64,000 nucleotides of DNA from Bacteroidota bacterium (GTDB taxonomy: Bacteria > Bacteroidota > Bacteroidia > Bacteroidales > UBA10428): the NCBI GenBank assembly GCA_016699695.1, contig CP065006.1, positions 2,976,001 through 3,040,000 on the forward strand, read 5' to 3'. Positions 18,728-27,732 of the stretch are shown one piece after another. A model generated the notes under the pieces. That model saw only the letters and a program-made list of their open reading frames with translations, was not told the DNA's origin and searched no databases. Position 1 is the first letter of the stretch, and each line of letters opens with the position of its first letter. The position numbers were made by a program, and so were the translations under genes.

Positions 18728-19810
18728 TTAAGCCGGGAATTGATAAACCACGGAGTTAATGTTCATACCAGCACCAACCGATGCAAGTACAATTTTGTCA
18801 CCTGCCCCGATGCTTTGATTAGGCAATTCGCCCCGCAAGATAAGATCGAGCAGGGTAGGTACCGTAGCAACCGACGAATTCCCCAGCTTTTCGATGGTCA
18901 TGGGCATAATGCCTTGCGGAATGTGGGTTTCGCCATACAGTTTAAATAACCTTACCAGTATTGCTTCGTCCATTTTGGCATTGGCCTGGTGAATGAGTAT
19001 TTTTTTGATGTCAAGCAGCTTCGTGTTTGCCTTTTCGAGGCTTTCTTTTACAACCGGAGGAACATGAGTAAGTGCATAGTTGTATATTTTCCGACCGAAC
19101 ATTTTGATGTAAACTTTTTCCTGACTATGTTCTTCGTTGTAAGATTTGCCCAAAAACAGGTTGTAGGTTTGCCCGTTGGCATCTGTTCGTGCCGAATGTG
19201 ATAAAATTCCAACTGGTACATCACTTTCACGGGCTTCAAGAATGGTTGCTCCGGCTCCATCGGCATAGATCATGCTATCGCGATCGTGCGGATCGGAAAT
19301 GCGTGAAAGGATATCGGCCCCAATTACCAATACACGTTTGGCATCGCCAGAACGAATGTAATAGTTTGCCTGAATCATAGCCTGAACCCAACCCGGGCAT
19401 CCAAAAATGATGTCGTAGGCAATAGTTTTGGGGTTATTTATTTTCAATATTTCTTTTACCCTTGAGGCAAGACTTGGCAGAATATCAGAACTGGTAGAGT
19501 TGTGCTTGAGGTCACCAAAGTTGTGCGCTAAGATGATGTAATCGAGGCTTTCTGCATCGATTCCTGCTTTTTCAATTGCTTTTTGCGAAGCAAAAGCTGC
19601 CATGTCAGAGGTGGTTAATTCAGGTTCCACATGCCGGCGTTCCTTGATCTCGGTTATCTGCGTGAATTTCTCAATAATTTCCGCTGTGGGTGATTCAATT
19701 TTCGAACCGCTCTCGTCGAAAAAATTGTGGTTTACAAAATCCGTGTTTTTTATTACGCGCTCCGGAATATAACTTCCAGTTCCAATGATGACGGAATAAA
19801 TTTGATTCAT
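18728..19810 (-). CDS. 3-oxoacyl-ACP synthase III (KASIII/FabH-like) family enzyme
   Basis: A 360-residue thiolase-fold condensing enzyme. Known members join an acyl-CoA starter to malonyl-ACP or make related carbon-carbon bonds in fatty acid and secondary lipid synthesis. The Cys-His-Asn triad is visible: C138 in IIFGCPGW, H274 in ILIHQANAKM and N311 in KLGNSSVA. The N-terminal YSVIIGTGSYIPERVI and the YADGAGATIL strand are typical of the family. It is some 30-40 residues longer than housekeeping FabH and stands alone, away from fatty-acid genes, so a specialised role is possible. A candidate promoter (TAATTTCG at 19843-19850, minus strand) lies just upstream but is weak. A terminator follows the gene. 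Confidence 0.88.
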   Translation of the reverse strand: MNQIYSVIIGTGSYIPERVIKNTDFVNHNFFDESGSKIESPTAEIIEKFTQITEIKERRHVEPELTTSDMAAFASQKAIEKAGIDAESLDYIILAHNFGDLKHNSTSSDILPSLASRVKEILKINNPKTIAYDIIFGCPGWVQAMIQANYYIRSGDAKRVLVIGADILSRISDPHDRDSMIYADGAGATILEARESDVPVGILSHSARTDANGQTYNLFLGKSYNEEHSQEKVYIKMFGRKIYNYALTHVPPVVKESLEKANTKLLDIKKILIHQANAKMDEAILVRLFKLYGETHIPQGIMPMTIEKLGNSSVATVPTLLDLILRGELPNQSIGAGDKIVLASVGAGMNINSVVYQFPA

Positions 19811-20114
19811 TTAATAGAAAGACTTTTAATTATAGATGGATGCGAAATTAGTTATAATTCGCTGAACGAAAGAATTTATCTGGTTAATATGGGTTAAACG
19901 AGCTCTTATTAGGGATAAAAAAATGCGCTTTTATATTCCTGTTCTTCCTTGTTTTTATGTATTGTTAAAATGAGTATCGCTGATTTCATGGCTATTGCAT
20001 ATGTTTCATTCATCTCATTAGCTGGTTTCAAAGTTGGTGTTAATAAGCCTTCGCTTACAGTTTGAGTTTGTTAAAAACACCCGAGAATATACATTAGGGT
20101 GAAATTATGAATCT
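19811..20114. other. Intergenic region between KASIII-like gene and hybrid kinase gene
   Basis: About 300 AT-rich bases with no credible gene. It holds a weak promoter-like element for the KASIII-like gene at its left end (TAATTTCG, 19843-19850, minus strand) and a small terminator for the kinase gene at its right end. I see nothing else structured in it. Confidence 0.7.
20073..20101 (-). terminator. Weak intrinsic terminator after the hybrid kinase gene
   Basis: On the minus strand CACCC, a 14-base loop, then GGGTG followed by TTTTT. The stem is only 5 bp, but the position just after the kinase stop and the T-run fit a terminator. Confidence 0.5.
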
Positions 20115-22613
20115 TCATTTTACTTTAATCAGCATGTGATTTTGGATCTTTTGGAGTAATAGCTCTATGTTGAGCGGTTTGGTAATAAAATCGTCGCAGC
20201 CAGCCTGCAGACATCTCTCTTTTTCTCCTTTCATCGCAAAAGAAGTCTGTGCGATAACTGGTATGCGGTTATTAAGGCTTTTTATATGCTGTGTTGCTTC
20301 ATAACCATCCATTCCGGGCAATTGAATATCCATTAGTACAATGTCAACTTTCTGATTGTGGCAAATCTCTACAGCCGATTTACCATCGATTGCCCTGATA
20401 ATATTGGCTTTGGTTTGCGATAAACAAGTGTCGAGTACTTTATAATTCAAGTCTTCATCTTCTGCTATTAAAATCGTAAGGTTGCTGAAATTGTATTTAT
20501 TACGAATTGAATCAACCTCTTTTTTCTGTTCTTTATAGGTAATATTCACTTGCTTTTTAATCGATTCTACTGGAATACGAATCATAAACCTGCTGCCTTT
20601 ACCGGGTTCAGAATTGAGCCATATTTTACCACCCATAAGCATCACAAGGTTTTTGCTGATAGTAAGCCCTAATCCGGCTCCTTTTATTGTCTGGCGCTCA
20701 TTAGCCGATCTTAGCTGATAGAAGCGGTCAAAGATTAATTCGTGTTTTTCTTTCGGTATCCCGATTCCGGTATCGGAAACATAAAATGTAACCGATGCAT
20801 CGGATGTTTCGAACCCAATTTCAATTTCTCCTTGTTCGGTATATTTAAAGGCGTTTTCGAGAAGGTTGGAGAGAATTTGTTTTAGCCGGCTTCCATCGGT
20901 ATTGATAATATAGCTGTAATTGTCGGCAATATTCAGCTTAAACCTTAAATGATTGTGGTGTTTCTGGGTTTTTATCTGGCTATAAACTTTATACAAATCC
21001 TGCAACAATTTACTAATGTTGGTGGGTTGAATAAAGAGTTTTAATTGTTGCGATTCGATTTTTGCAATGTCGATAATATCGTCTATCAAGCTAAGCAGCG
21101 AATCGCCTGCAGTGGTAATATGATCGAGGTATTCTTCTTTTTGTTCGTTGTTTAAGTCTGGTTCGCGCAGGAAATTCGAAAAAGCAATAATGGCGTTCAT
21201 CGGGGTGCGCAGTTCGTGAGACATATTGGCCAAAAAGGCCGATTTCAATTTGTCCGATTCTTCTGCAATTCTTCTGTCTGTTTCCAGCTTGTGAAGTTCT
21301 ACGGAGCGCTTTTCGGTAAGGGTATCGAGATTTAATTTATGTTGCGCCAATCGCTTCTCGGCTTTTCGTTTCTGATAGTAAACCGATGTTACTATTATTA
21401 GGGCAAAGGCTACAATGAGTAAAATGCTGATTATGGCAAATAATTGGGTGATTCGCTGTTTAGATTTTACTTCAGCCTGAAGAATATTTTTATCCTTGTT
21501 TTCTAGTTGATAGAGCAATTCCAGTTCTTTTACTTTGCTTTGAGCCTGGGCTCTTAGTGCAGAGTCGTTTACCTGATTGTAAAGCTTCTGATAGCTTAAG
21601 GATTTAGGAATTTGCCCTGCTTGTTCTGCGTGTTTCGCCAAGTCACTGTAATTACTGAGTAAACCTTCGGTATGATTCAGTTTTTTTGCCAATTCGAGGC
21701 TTTTCTCAAAACAGCGAAGGGCTTCCCCTGGTCGGTCTGAATGCGCAGCTGCTGCACCCATATTGTTCAATGCCCACATGCGCCCTATCTCTGAGCCTGT
21801 TTTTGAAAAATGGGTGTATGCTTTTTCGAATTGCTCATAAGCGGTGGCATATTTCTTTTTGTCGAGCCAAACCAATCCTATATTGGTATAATTAATACCT
21901 ATGCCGTTAAGGTCGTTTGTTTGAAAGTTACAGTCAATTGCTTTTTGGTAATAAGCAATGGCCAATGAATCTTGCTTTTGGGTATAACTCACAATTCCAA
22001 GGTTTTGATAAACCTCAGCCATATTAGCTGTTTTATCTAACTGCGCATACAAATTAAGCGACAGCTTGAAATTCTTTTGAGCCTCAGCGTAATGTCCCAT
22101 CCTGCTATTAAGCAATCCAATATTTTGAAAGGTAAGCGCCTGCTTTTCCTTTTTGTTGGTTTTTTCAAACAAACGCTCGGCTTTCAGATAATTTTGAAGT
22201 GAAACCTCGTATTTGCCTAGATAATATTGAGTCAACCCTAATAAAAAATGGATTTCTGCCAAAGTTTGGTCCTGGCTCGTTTTATCGTAATAATTGCAAG
22301 CAGTATATAAATATTTCTCGGCTTCGTAATATTCCTGCACATTAATTTTGGCTTGTCCTATAAGTTGCGATGCATAGGCAAGTCTTTCTGGAAAATTATA
22401 GCGCGCTGATAGTTCTTTTGCTTTTACTGCATTGGAGGAGGAAAAAGTAGGATTGGAATCGATAAATTTTTCGCTGGTAAGAAGATAATAGTCTACACTG
22501 TCTTTCATATCGCCGCTGGTGCGACCGATTGGAAAACTGTCTGGATGGTTTGCGAACCCTGCAGGTTGAGCGCAAAAGAGCGATAGAGCTATTAGAATTT
22601 GCCTTATAATCAT
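20115..22613 (-). CDS. TPR-containing hybrid sensor histidine kinase/response regulator
   Basis: An 832-residue two-component hybrid kinase. I start at the ATG at 22613; the frame extends 4 codons further to a TTG but the ATG begins a good signal sequence (MIIRQILIALSLFCAQPAGFA). A periplasmic sensor of about seven TPR units (residues about 60-350) is followed by one membrane segment (FAIISILLIVAFALIIVTSVYY, about 390-412) and a coiled coil. Then come a HisKA domain with the phospho-accepting His466 (MSHELRTPMNA) and an HATPase domain with N-box (NLLENAFKY), G1 (DTGIGIP) and G2 (GAGLGL). The C-terminal receiver has the acidic pair near ILIAEDED, phospho-acceptor Asp762 (VLMDIQLPGMDG) and the ITKPL lysine. 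No separate regulator lies nearby. The signal sensed is unknown. Confidence 0.93.
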   Translation of the reverse strand: MIIRQILIALSLFCAQPAGFANHPDSFPIGRTSGDMKDSVDYYLLTSEKFIDSNPTFSSSNAVKAKELSARYNFPERLAYASQLIGQAKINVQEYYEAEKYLYTACNYYDKTSQDQTLAEIHFLLGLTQYYLGKYEVSLQNYLKAERLFEKTNKKEKQALTFQNIGLLNSRMGHYAEAQKNFKLSLNLYAQLDKTANMAEVYQNLGIVSYTQKQDSLAIAYYQKAIDCNFQTNDLNGIGINYTNIGLVWLDKKKYATAYEQFEKAYTHFSKTGSEIGRMWALNNMGAAAAHSDRPGEALRCFEKSLELAKKLNHTEGLLSNYSDLAKHAEQAGQIPKSLSYQKLYNQVNDSALRAQAQSKVKELELLYQLENKDKNILQAEVKSKQRITQLFAIISILLIVAFALIIVTSVYYQKRKAEKRLAQHKLNLDTLTEKRSVELHKLETDRRIAEESDKLKSAFLANMSHELRTPMNAIIAFSNFLREPDLNNEQKEEYLDHITTAGDSLLSLIDDIIDIAKIESQQLKLFIQPTNISKLLQDLYKVYSQIKTQKHHNHLRFKLNIADNYSYIINTDGSRLKQILSNLLENAFKYTEQGEIEIGFETSDASVTFYVSDTGIGIPKEKHELIFDRFYQLRSANERQTIKGAGLGLTISKNLVMLMGGKIWLNSEPGKGSRFMIRIPVESIKKQVNITYKEQKKEVDSIRNKYNFSNLTILIAEDEDLNYKVLDTCLSQTKANIIRAIDGKSAVEICHNQKVDIVLMDIQLPGMDGYEATQHIKSLNNRIPVIAQTSFAMKGEKERCLQAGCDDFITKPLNIELLLQKIQNHMLIKVK

Positions 22614-22694
22614 ACCGGCAGGCAAAATAGAAATATTTTAGGGCTTATTCCCTAACTCTGCAGCGGAGATATTAACAGTTTAAGGAATAATATG

Positions 22695-22750
22695 AACCCC
22701 CAATGCGCTTTGATTTTGTAAAAAACTGTAAATCAAATGCATTAGGGGTT
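22695..22750 (-). other. Long imperfect hairpin between VIT/VWA gene and kinase gene
   Basis: AACCCCCAATGC..TTTGATTT pairs with AAATCAAA.GCATTAGGGGTT around a 13-base loop. As minus-strand RNA the one difference in the outer arm becomes a U-G pair, leaving only a small internal bulge, about 20 paired bases. It lies downstream of the VIT/VWA gene and upstream of the kinase gene. There is no U-run after it, so it may be a factor-assisted terminator or an mRNA-stabilising end. Confidence 0.6.
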
Positions 22751-22780
22751 ACAAGTTATTAGAAAAGTATTGTGCTATTT

Positions 22781-25117
22781 TTAATAATCAAACTTTATGG
22801 GGATAGTAAAACTAGTTTTAACTGGGTTTCCATTTTGGCTACCGGGAGTCCATCGGGGTGTATTATTCATTACTCTTATGGCTTCCTGGTCGAGCAAAGG
22901 ATGTGCACCTCTGATTACTTCAACCTTAGAAACGGTTCCGGTTTCGTCTACTTCGAATCGTAGGTATACAGTGGCCGGAAGGCTGTCTTTTGGCATCATT
23001 GCCGGAATTTGTATCTGTTTTTGAATGTATTCTACAAAATGGCTTAAATCCCCCCCTTCAAACTCGGGCATTTTTTCAACCACCACAAAATCAAACGAAT
23101 TCTCTTCGGCAAGCTCTTCGCTATAATAATTGTAGGTTTTACTCTCCTTCCTGGCAACACCCATACTGCGACTTGGTGCTGAAGCTGTGCCATAACCAAC
23201 CACCGCCAGGTTACTAACGCCTTCTGGTAAGGGAAGTGGCTGTTTAACGGTACTATACTGCAGCGAAGCGTTGGAGACTTCGCTGTCGATGGCAATAAAG
23301 GAAGTATAGGCTGTAAGCAGATTGTATTTAAGCCCCAGTTCGGTAATGTTTGCCTGCAATTCAGGTTCGTTCGAAACCTGGGAGTAATCGGCCAGCAGAC
23401 GAACTTTTTCCCGCGCCCAAAGGTACTTCAGGGCATGATTCTCTGATTTATTCATGTTTTCGAGGGATAGTGTTTGTGCATAGGACTGTCCCCCAGTGAT
23501 GCCTTTAATATGAAGTGTTCCTGCTGTGGTTCCTTTGTATTTTCCTATTATTATCAATGGCCTTTCTGAGAACAAATCAGGCATTTTCTCGGGAAGAATA
23601 TCATAGGCCTCGAATCCTTTAAATTGAAATTCGATGTTGGTAAGCACCGGCTGGCTGATGTATTTTTCAAACTTCCGGGCCACTTTTTTGGCTTCTTCCT
23701 CGTTCTGAGCAATAAAAGCCTCTCCATAACCCACATGTGCCATGCCTTCCATCAGGTAGCGGTTTACAGAAGAACCAATGCCAAAGGCAAAAAAGTTGGC
23801 TTTACCAAGATTTTGCCGGATGTACTCAAACGATTCCTTTTCTACGGATATATATCCATCGGTAAGAATTACAAAGGATCTTGAAAAATTTTCTTCGTAG
23901 TTCAAGCCCATAGCAGTTTGTAAGGCTGAAAGCAATTCTGTGCCACCACCTCCTTGCTGCTTTTCCATAAATGATATGGCTTTGCTGATATTTTCGCTAT
24001 TTGCCTCTAACGATTTTTGGGAGTAAACACTTGAACTTCCTGCAAAGAATACAATGTTAAACTTGTCGCTTTCTTTTAATCCGTTAAGAAGGTTTTTTAT
24101 GAGGGTTTTGGATACTTCTAACGGAAAGCCTGACATGGAACCGGATACATCTACTATAAACACATATTCTCTTGACGGAATTTGGGCGCTTTCTATTGCT
24201 TTGGGCGGCTGAACCATGGCTAAAAAGTAATTTTCGCCCTGAGGGTCGCTGAAAACCATTATTCCCGATTCAATTGTATTCCCTGCCAGGCGATACTTGA
24301 AAACAAAATCACGATTTCCACCCAGCGGGTCTTCAAGTTTCAATAAGGCACTTGTTTTGTCTTTAAATGTAAGCTTATGCTGGTGAGTGTTGCAAAAGGC
24401 TTCTTTCACTGGCATTCCGGCTGAGAGATTTACTTCTATATCCAGGGTTGAAGCTGTTTTCTGACCTTCGGGCAGATATGGGTTTGCAGTCCAGTTTTCG
24501 GATGAATTGTTTTCAGCCAGGCTTGCATTTACGTATCTGGGTCCTACCACCGTGGGATAAACAAACTCGTAGATTTTTTCGGTCGGAACAAGCAGTTCGG
24601 TATAGGATAGAATGACTTCCACAATAGCCCCGGGCATGATGTTGGCCACGTTCATCTGAAATACATTAGGCCGGTGCTCTTCGAGTAGGGAGGCTACTTT
24701 TCCTTCCTGCTGTGCCTGGTTATAGAGTTGACGGGCTTTCGTTTTGTCTTCTACCAAGGCCACAATCTCTCTTTCGCCAATTCTCATCACCATGCCATGT
24801 ACCGCAGCCCTGGTCGAGGCCGGGAAAACATAGATGGCTTCGATTGGTGCAGTTCCTGTGTTGGTGTATACCTGTGTAACCTCTATGTTGGCTATTACAC
24901 CAGCTATATTTACCTCTACCCGGGTCGATTTCAAGGGCATGGATTCCAAACCATCTTCATTGTTTAGTACCTGGAAATAGGGTGACAGGCATTTGTCGGT
25001 GGAGGATTCGTCGGATATAGGAAGGTCTACCTGTGCGCTTGTCGATTGGCTGCATAGAATTAATATTGGCAAGAACCAGCCAGATAAGCTGAGTATTTTT
25101 GAAATTAAGTTTTTCAT
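22781..25117 (-). CDS. VIT and VWA domain protein with C-terminal TonB-C-like module
   Basis: A 778-residue exported protein. The signal peptide covers residues 1-28 (ILSLSGWFLPILILCSQSTSA). A VIT domain follows (about 45-175: VEVNIAGVIANIEVTQVYTN, YVFPASTRAAVHGM, RPNVFQMNVANIMPG). The von Willebrand A domain (about 317-490) has an intact metal-binding DVSGSMSG at 323-330 and ILTDGY further on. The last 90 residues look like a TonB C-terminal module (MPEFEGGDLSHFVEYIQKQIQIP ... VYLRFEVDETGTVSKVEVIRG ... WTPGSQNGNPVKTSFTIPI, read across several segments). It lies 27 bases downstream of a TonB-like gene that ends in the same type of module. VIT/VWA proteins often mediate protein contacts at the cell envelope; the target here is unknown. 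Confidence 0.88.
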   Translation of the reverse strand: MKNLISKILSLSGWFLPILILCSQSTSAQVDLPISDESSTDKCLSPYFQVLNNEDGLESMPLKSTRVEVNIAGVIANIEVTQVYTNTGTAPIEAIYVFPASTRAAVHGMVMRIGEREIVALVEDKTKARQLYNQAQQEGKVASLLEEHRPNVFQMNVANIMPGAIVEVILSYTELLVPTEKIYEFVYPTVVGPRYVNASLAENNSSENWTANPYLPEGQKTASTLDIEVNLSAGMPVKEAFCNTHQHKLTFKDKTSALLKLEDPLGGNRDFVFKYRLAGNTIESGIMVFSDPQGENYFLAMVQPPKAIESAQIPSREYVFIVDVSGSMSGFPLEVSKTLIKNLLNGLKESDKFNIVFFAGSSSVYSQKSLEANSENISKAISFMEKQQGGGGTELLSALQTAMGLNYEENFSRSFVILTDGYISVEKESFEYIRQNLGKANFFAFGIGSSVNRYLMEGMAHVGYGEAFIAQNEEEAKKVARKFEKYISQPVLTNIEFQFKGFEAYDILPEKMPDLFSERPLIIIGKYKGTTAGTLHIKGITGGQSYAQTLSLENMNKSENHALKYLWAREKVRLLADYSQVSNEPELQANITELGLKYNLLTAYTSFIAIDSEVSNASLQYSTVKQPLPLPEGVSNLAVVGYGTASAPSRSMGVARKESKTYNYYSEELAEENSFDFVVVEKMPEFEGGDLSHFVEYIQKQIQIPAMMPKDSLPATVYLRFEVDETGTVSKVEVIRGAHPLLDQEAIRVMNNTPRWTPGSQNGNPVKTSFTIPIKFDY

Positions 25118-25144
25118 TGCTTTGTTTTTGAGAGTAAGTTGAGA

Positions 25145-25825
25145 TTAGTTGTTTAAGGTAAAGTTGATGGGTATGGTGAACCGGACTTTCACTTTTTTAT
25201 CCCTTTGCTCACCTGGTTGCCAGGGGTCTGTTTTTTTGAGGGCTTCAAGCACAGCCTCAGACAAAGAGGGGTGAGGGCTTTTTATCACCTTTTCCATGAT
25301 AATTCGGCCATTTTCATCTACCACAAATTCGAGGTATACACGCCCCTTAATGTTTGCATTCTGCGCTTCTTCGGGATAAATAACCAGTTTTTGCAGATGC
25401 TTCTGAAAAGCCGATTGATCGCCTTTGTGATAGCGTGGCATTTTTTGCACATTTACGAATGGGATATCGTCAATTTCCTTTGTTTCATCAGGGAATTTAT
25501 AGTCGAGCAAGGCAGCATTCGGATCAATTTCCGGGTTCCAATCAATATTTGGGTCATCAAGCTCAGCCTCAGTATCTTTTATAATAATAATTTCCTTTGG
25601 CATGATTGGCGGAAGTAGCTTGGGTTGCTCTGGCCGTGTAACAGGCATTATTTCTTCAATAATTTTTTCGTTGTAGTTTGCAATTTCCAGGCTCTCAGCT
25701 GTGAGGTTCCTGCTTCCAGTTTCGAAGGCCAGAAGCAATAGCGATAGACTTACTAGGATTCCGATTTCGAAATATAGAAATCGTTTTTTCTCCAGGTTGG
25801 ATTGAATGTTTTTCTTGCTTTTCAT
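25145..25825 (-). CDS. TonB-family energy transducer-like protein
   Basis: A 226-residue inner-membrane protein of the TonB family. A short cytoplasmic start is followed by one membrane segment (YFEIGILVSLSLLLLAFE, about residues 18-35). Then come an acidic, proline-containing periplasmic linker (PVTRPEQPKLLPPIMPKEIIII, split around 57-78) and a TonB C-terminal domain from about residue 130. That domain shows the family pattern: MPRYHKGDQSAFQKHLQK, YPEEAQNANIKGRVYLEFVVDENG, VIKSPHPSLSEAVLEALK and WQPGEQRDKKVKVRFTIPI. It is first in a two-gene unit with the VIT/VWA gene and diverges from the sigma-factor gene. No ExbB/ExbD genes are in the window. It may energise an outer-membrane receptor or only share the fold. 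Confidence 0.88.
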   Translation of the reverse strand: MKSKKNIQSNLEKKRFLYFEIGILVSLSLLLLAFETGSRNLTAESLEIANYNEKIIEEIMPVTRPEQPKLLPPIMPKEIIIIKDTEAELDDPNIDWNPEIDPNAALLDYKFPDETKEIDDIPFVNVQKMPRYHKGDQSAFQKHLQKLVIYPEEAQNANIKGRVYLEFVVDENGRIIMEKVIKSPHPSLSEAVLEALKKTDPWQPGEQRDKKVKVRFTIPINFTLNN

Positions 25826-25973
25826 AACGGTAAGTATTAAGTGTGAAACATGATTTTACCTTATGATGCACGAACAGAAATTATTCCATAAAAGCAGTGA
25901 ACTTTTTTAAAGTAGCCAGCCGAATTGCACTGTAGTTAATAGGAATACTTATATTGCAGGCGATATTCACCCA

Positions 25974-26663
25974 ATGCTTCCGGATTTGATTCTTTATGGC
26001 ACAATATATGATTTGGTTCAGGGAATAATTCCTTTCGCCTTGTTTATAAAAAGCCGGTCATCGAATAAATCTATTTCCGTCACCAGTTGCTCAGGAACCG
26101 ACGAGGAAATTATTTTGGGTTACAGGCAGAATCAGGAAGAGTCCTGTATCAGTATTTTGTTCGACCGATACATTCATTTGGTATTTGCAAGTTGCATGAA
26201 ATATCTTCGCAACGAAGACAATGCGCAGGATGCAGCTATGGAAATTTTTGAAAGTCTGCCCGAAAAACTCACTAAATTTGAAGTGCAACATTTCAAATCA
26301 TGGCTTTTTACACTTACCAAAAACCACTGTTTAATGCAGTTGCGTAAGAAAAACTTATTGGATAGGATTGATAACTTTGAAAAAATTGCCGATTTTTCTG
26401 TGGAAAACATGCCGGTGCTGCATCTAGAAGAGGACGAAACCGATGAAATGGTTCTCAAAAAGTACTTGCACGAACTGAATGAGGAACAACGTTTATGTAT
26501 TGAATTGATGTACCTCGAAGGTTTGAGTTATAAAGCCATTTCCGAAAAAACAGGTTATGAGCTCAATCAGGTAAAGAGTTACATACAGAATGGAAAAAGA
26601 AACTTAAAACAGAAGCTCGAAACTTATTACGAAAATGCAAACCGCACCCGCGATATTATTTGA
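25974..26663 (+). CDS. ECF-type RNA polymerase sigma factor
   Basis: A 229-residue sigma-70 family factor of the extracytoplasmic-function type. Region 2 is visible in the middle (DEEIILGYRQNQEESCISIL, then LVFASCMKYLRNEDNAQDAAMEIFESL). The region 4 helix-turn-helix follows near the end (LNEEQRLCIELMYLEGLSYKAISEKTG, then QVKSYIQNGKRNLKQKL). The first 45 residues from the ATG at 25974 are unlike a sigma factor, so translation may begin further in, for example at the TTG at 26040. The stop overlaps the next gene by 29 bases, a coupling typical of sigma/anti-sigma pairs. The gene diverges from the TonB/VIT-VWA unit, a likely target. Confidence 0.9.
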   Translation: MLPDLILYGTIYDLVQGIIPFALFIKSRSSNKSISVTSCSGTDEEIILGYRQNQEESCISILFDRYIHLVFASCMKYLRNEDNAQDAAMEIFESLPEKLTKFEVQHFKSWLFTLTKNHCLMQLRKKNLLDRIDNFEKIADFSVENMPVLHLEEDETDEMVLKKYLHELNEEQRLCIELMYLEGLSYKAISEKTGYELNQVKSYIQNGKRNLKQKLETYYENANRTRDII

Positions 26664-27723
26664 CCCGAATGGTTGTATCAGTCGGGTAGCATTATCGGCT
26701 CTGATTGATAAGAGGCTAACACAGGAGCAATTGTTGACTCTGCAAAAGCATGCGTCCACTTGTCCGCTATGCGCCGATGCCATCGAAGGTGCTGGCCAGT
26801 TTTCTTCCTCTAAGGTATATGGTCAAAGACTTGACAAGATGCATTTTGCCTGGCGAAAGAGCCGCCTGAAACCTAGTCGATCCCGCAGTTTGTATTATGG
26901 AGTTTCCACTGTAGCTGCATCCCTGGTAATTATTTTTGGAATTTATTTTATTCTTCGTTACGATAAACTGATGAATACCACACGTCAGACTTCGCCTCCG
27001 GTTGTTTTGGCTGAAGTGATGTTGGCTGATACGATTGGATCTGCAGCGGTAGCAGAAAATATTCGACCAGCAAGCGAGAAAGCACCTTCTCCATTGGTAA
27101 AAGCGAAAAGTGAGAAGAAAGAAATCGTTGTTGCTACCGCAGCAGACATTCTTATGCAGGAAGAGGAGGAAAATTCTGAAACATTCGCCAGCAATAGCAA
27201 CGAAAGTGAAGAAATAGTATTGGAGGATGAGGAAATGGTGGTAGTGGGTTTTGGCACACAAAATGTTTCAAATAGCAAAACGGAAGAGTGTGAAGCTGTC
27301 AAGTCTATGGAACAAAGCCAGGTGCCAACTTCTGACATGACCCCGGCGGCGAAAAAGGAGAAAGAACCTTCGCGCCGAAGCGAACAATCCGAATTCAAAG
27401 CTTCAGACCGTGCATACTATGTAGCCGAGGTGATGCCGGTTTTTCAGGGCGGAAATCTGGATAGTTTCAGTCAATTTCTTGCCGATAGCATTCGGATGAT
27501 AATGCCCGATACAAGCCTGGTACGGTCCATTATTGTAAGTTTTGTAGTAGAAGCCGACGGCAGTGTGAACAAGGTGAAACTTATTTCAGGAACTTCTTCC
27601 GACAGCCTCAATAAGCAAATAATAGAGTTTGTAAAGTCATCTCCAACGTGGACTCCAGCCTACCAGGGCGGAAAAGCCGTGGCCATGGAACAACAAACCG
27701 AAGTGAACATCCACAAACGCTAA
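26635..27723 (+). CDS. Probable anti-sigma factor with zinc-finger-like start and TonB-C-like end
   Basis: A 362-residue single-pass membrane protein. The cytoplasmic start (about 1-85) has the layout of a zinc-finger anti-sigma domain: ALSALIDKRLTQEQLLTLQKH, then HASTCPLCADAIEGA with the H-x3-C-x2-C spacing. One membrane segment (VAASLVIIFGIYFIL, about 93-107) leads to a low-complexity Glu/Ser-rich periplasmic stretch. A C-terminal module of TonB-C type follows (about 270-362: MPVFQGGNLDSFSQFLADS, VSFVVEADGSVNKVKLISG, WTPAYQGGKAV). It overlaps the sigma gene by 29 bases, so the two are translationally coupled. Inference: it holds the sigma factor and senses an envelope signal through the TonB-C-like end. 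Confidence 0.82.
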   Translation: MQTAPAILFDPNGCISRVALSALIDKRLTQEQLLTLQKHASTCPLCADAIEGAGQFSSSKVYGQRLDKMHFAWRKSRLKPSRSRSLYYGVSTVAASLVIIFGIYFILRYDKLMNTTRQTSPPVVLAEVMLADTIGSAAVAENIRPASEKAPSPLVKAKSEKKEIVVATAADILMQEEEENSETFASNSNESEEIVLEDEEMVVVGFGTQNVSNSKTEECEAVKSMEQSQVPTSDMTPAAKKEKEPSRRSEQSEFKASDRAYYVAEVMPVFQGGNLDSFSQFLADSIRMIMPDTSLVRSIIVSFVVEADGSVNKVKLISGTSSDSLNKQIIEFVKSSPTWTPAYQGGKAVAMEQQTEVNIHKR

Positions 27724-27732
27724 AAATATAGT

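Noticed and set aside
26767..27261. 164-codon open frame opposite the anti-sigma gene
   Set aside because: Low-complexity Phe/Cys-rich product without a family; shadow of the Glu/Ser-rich coding strand.
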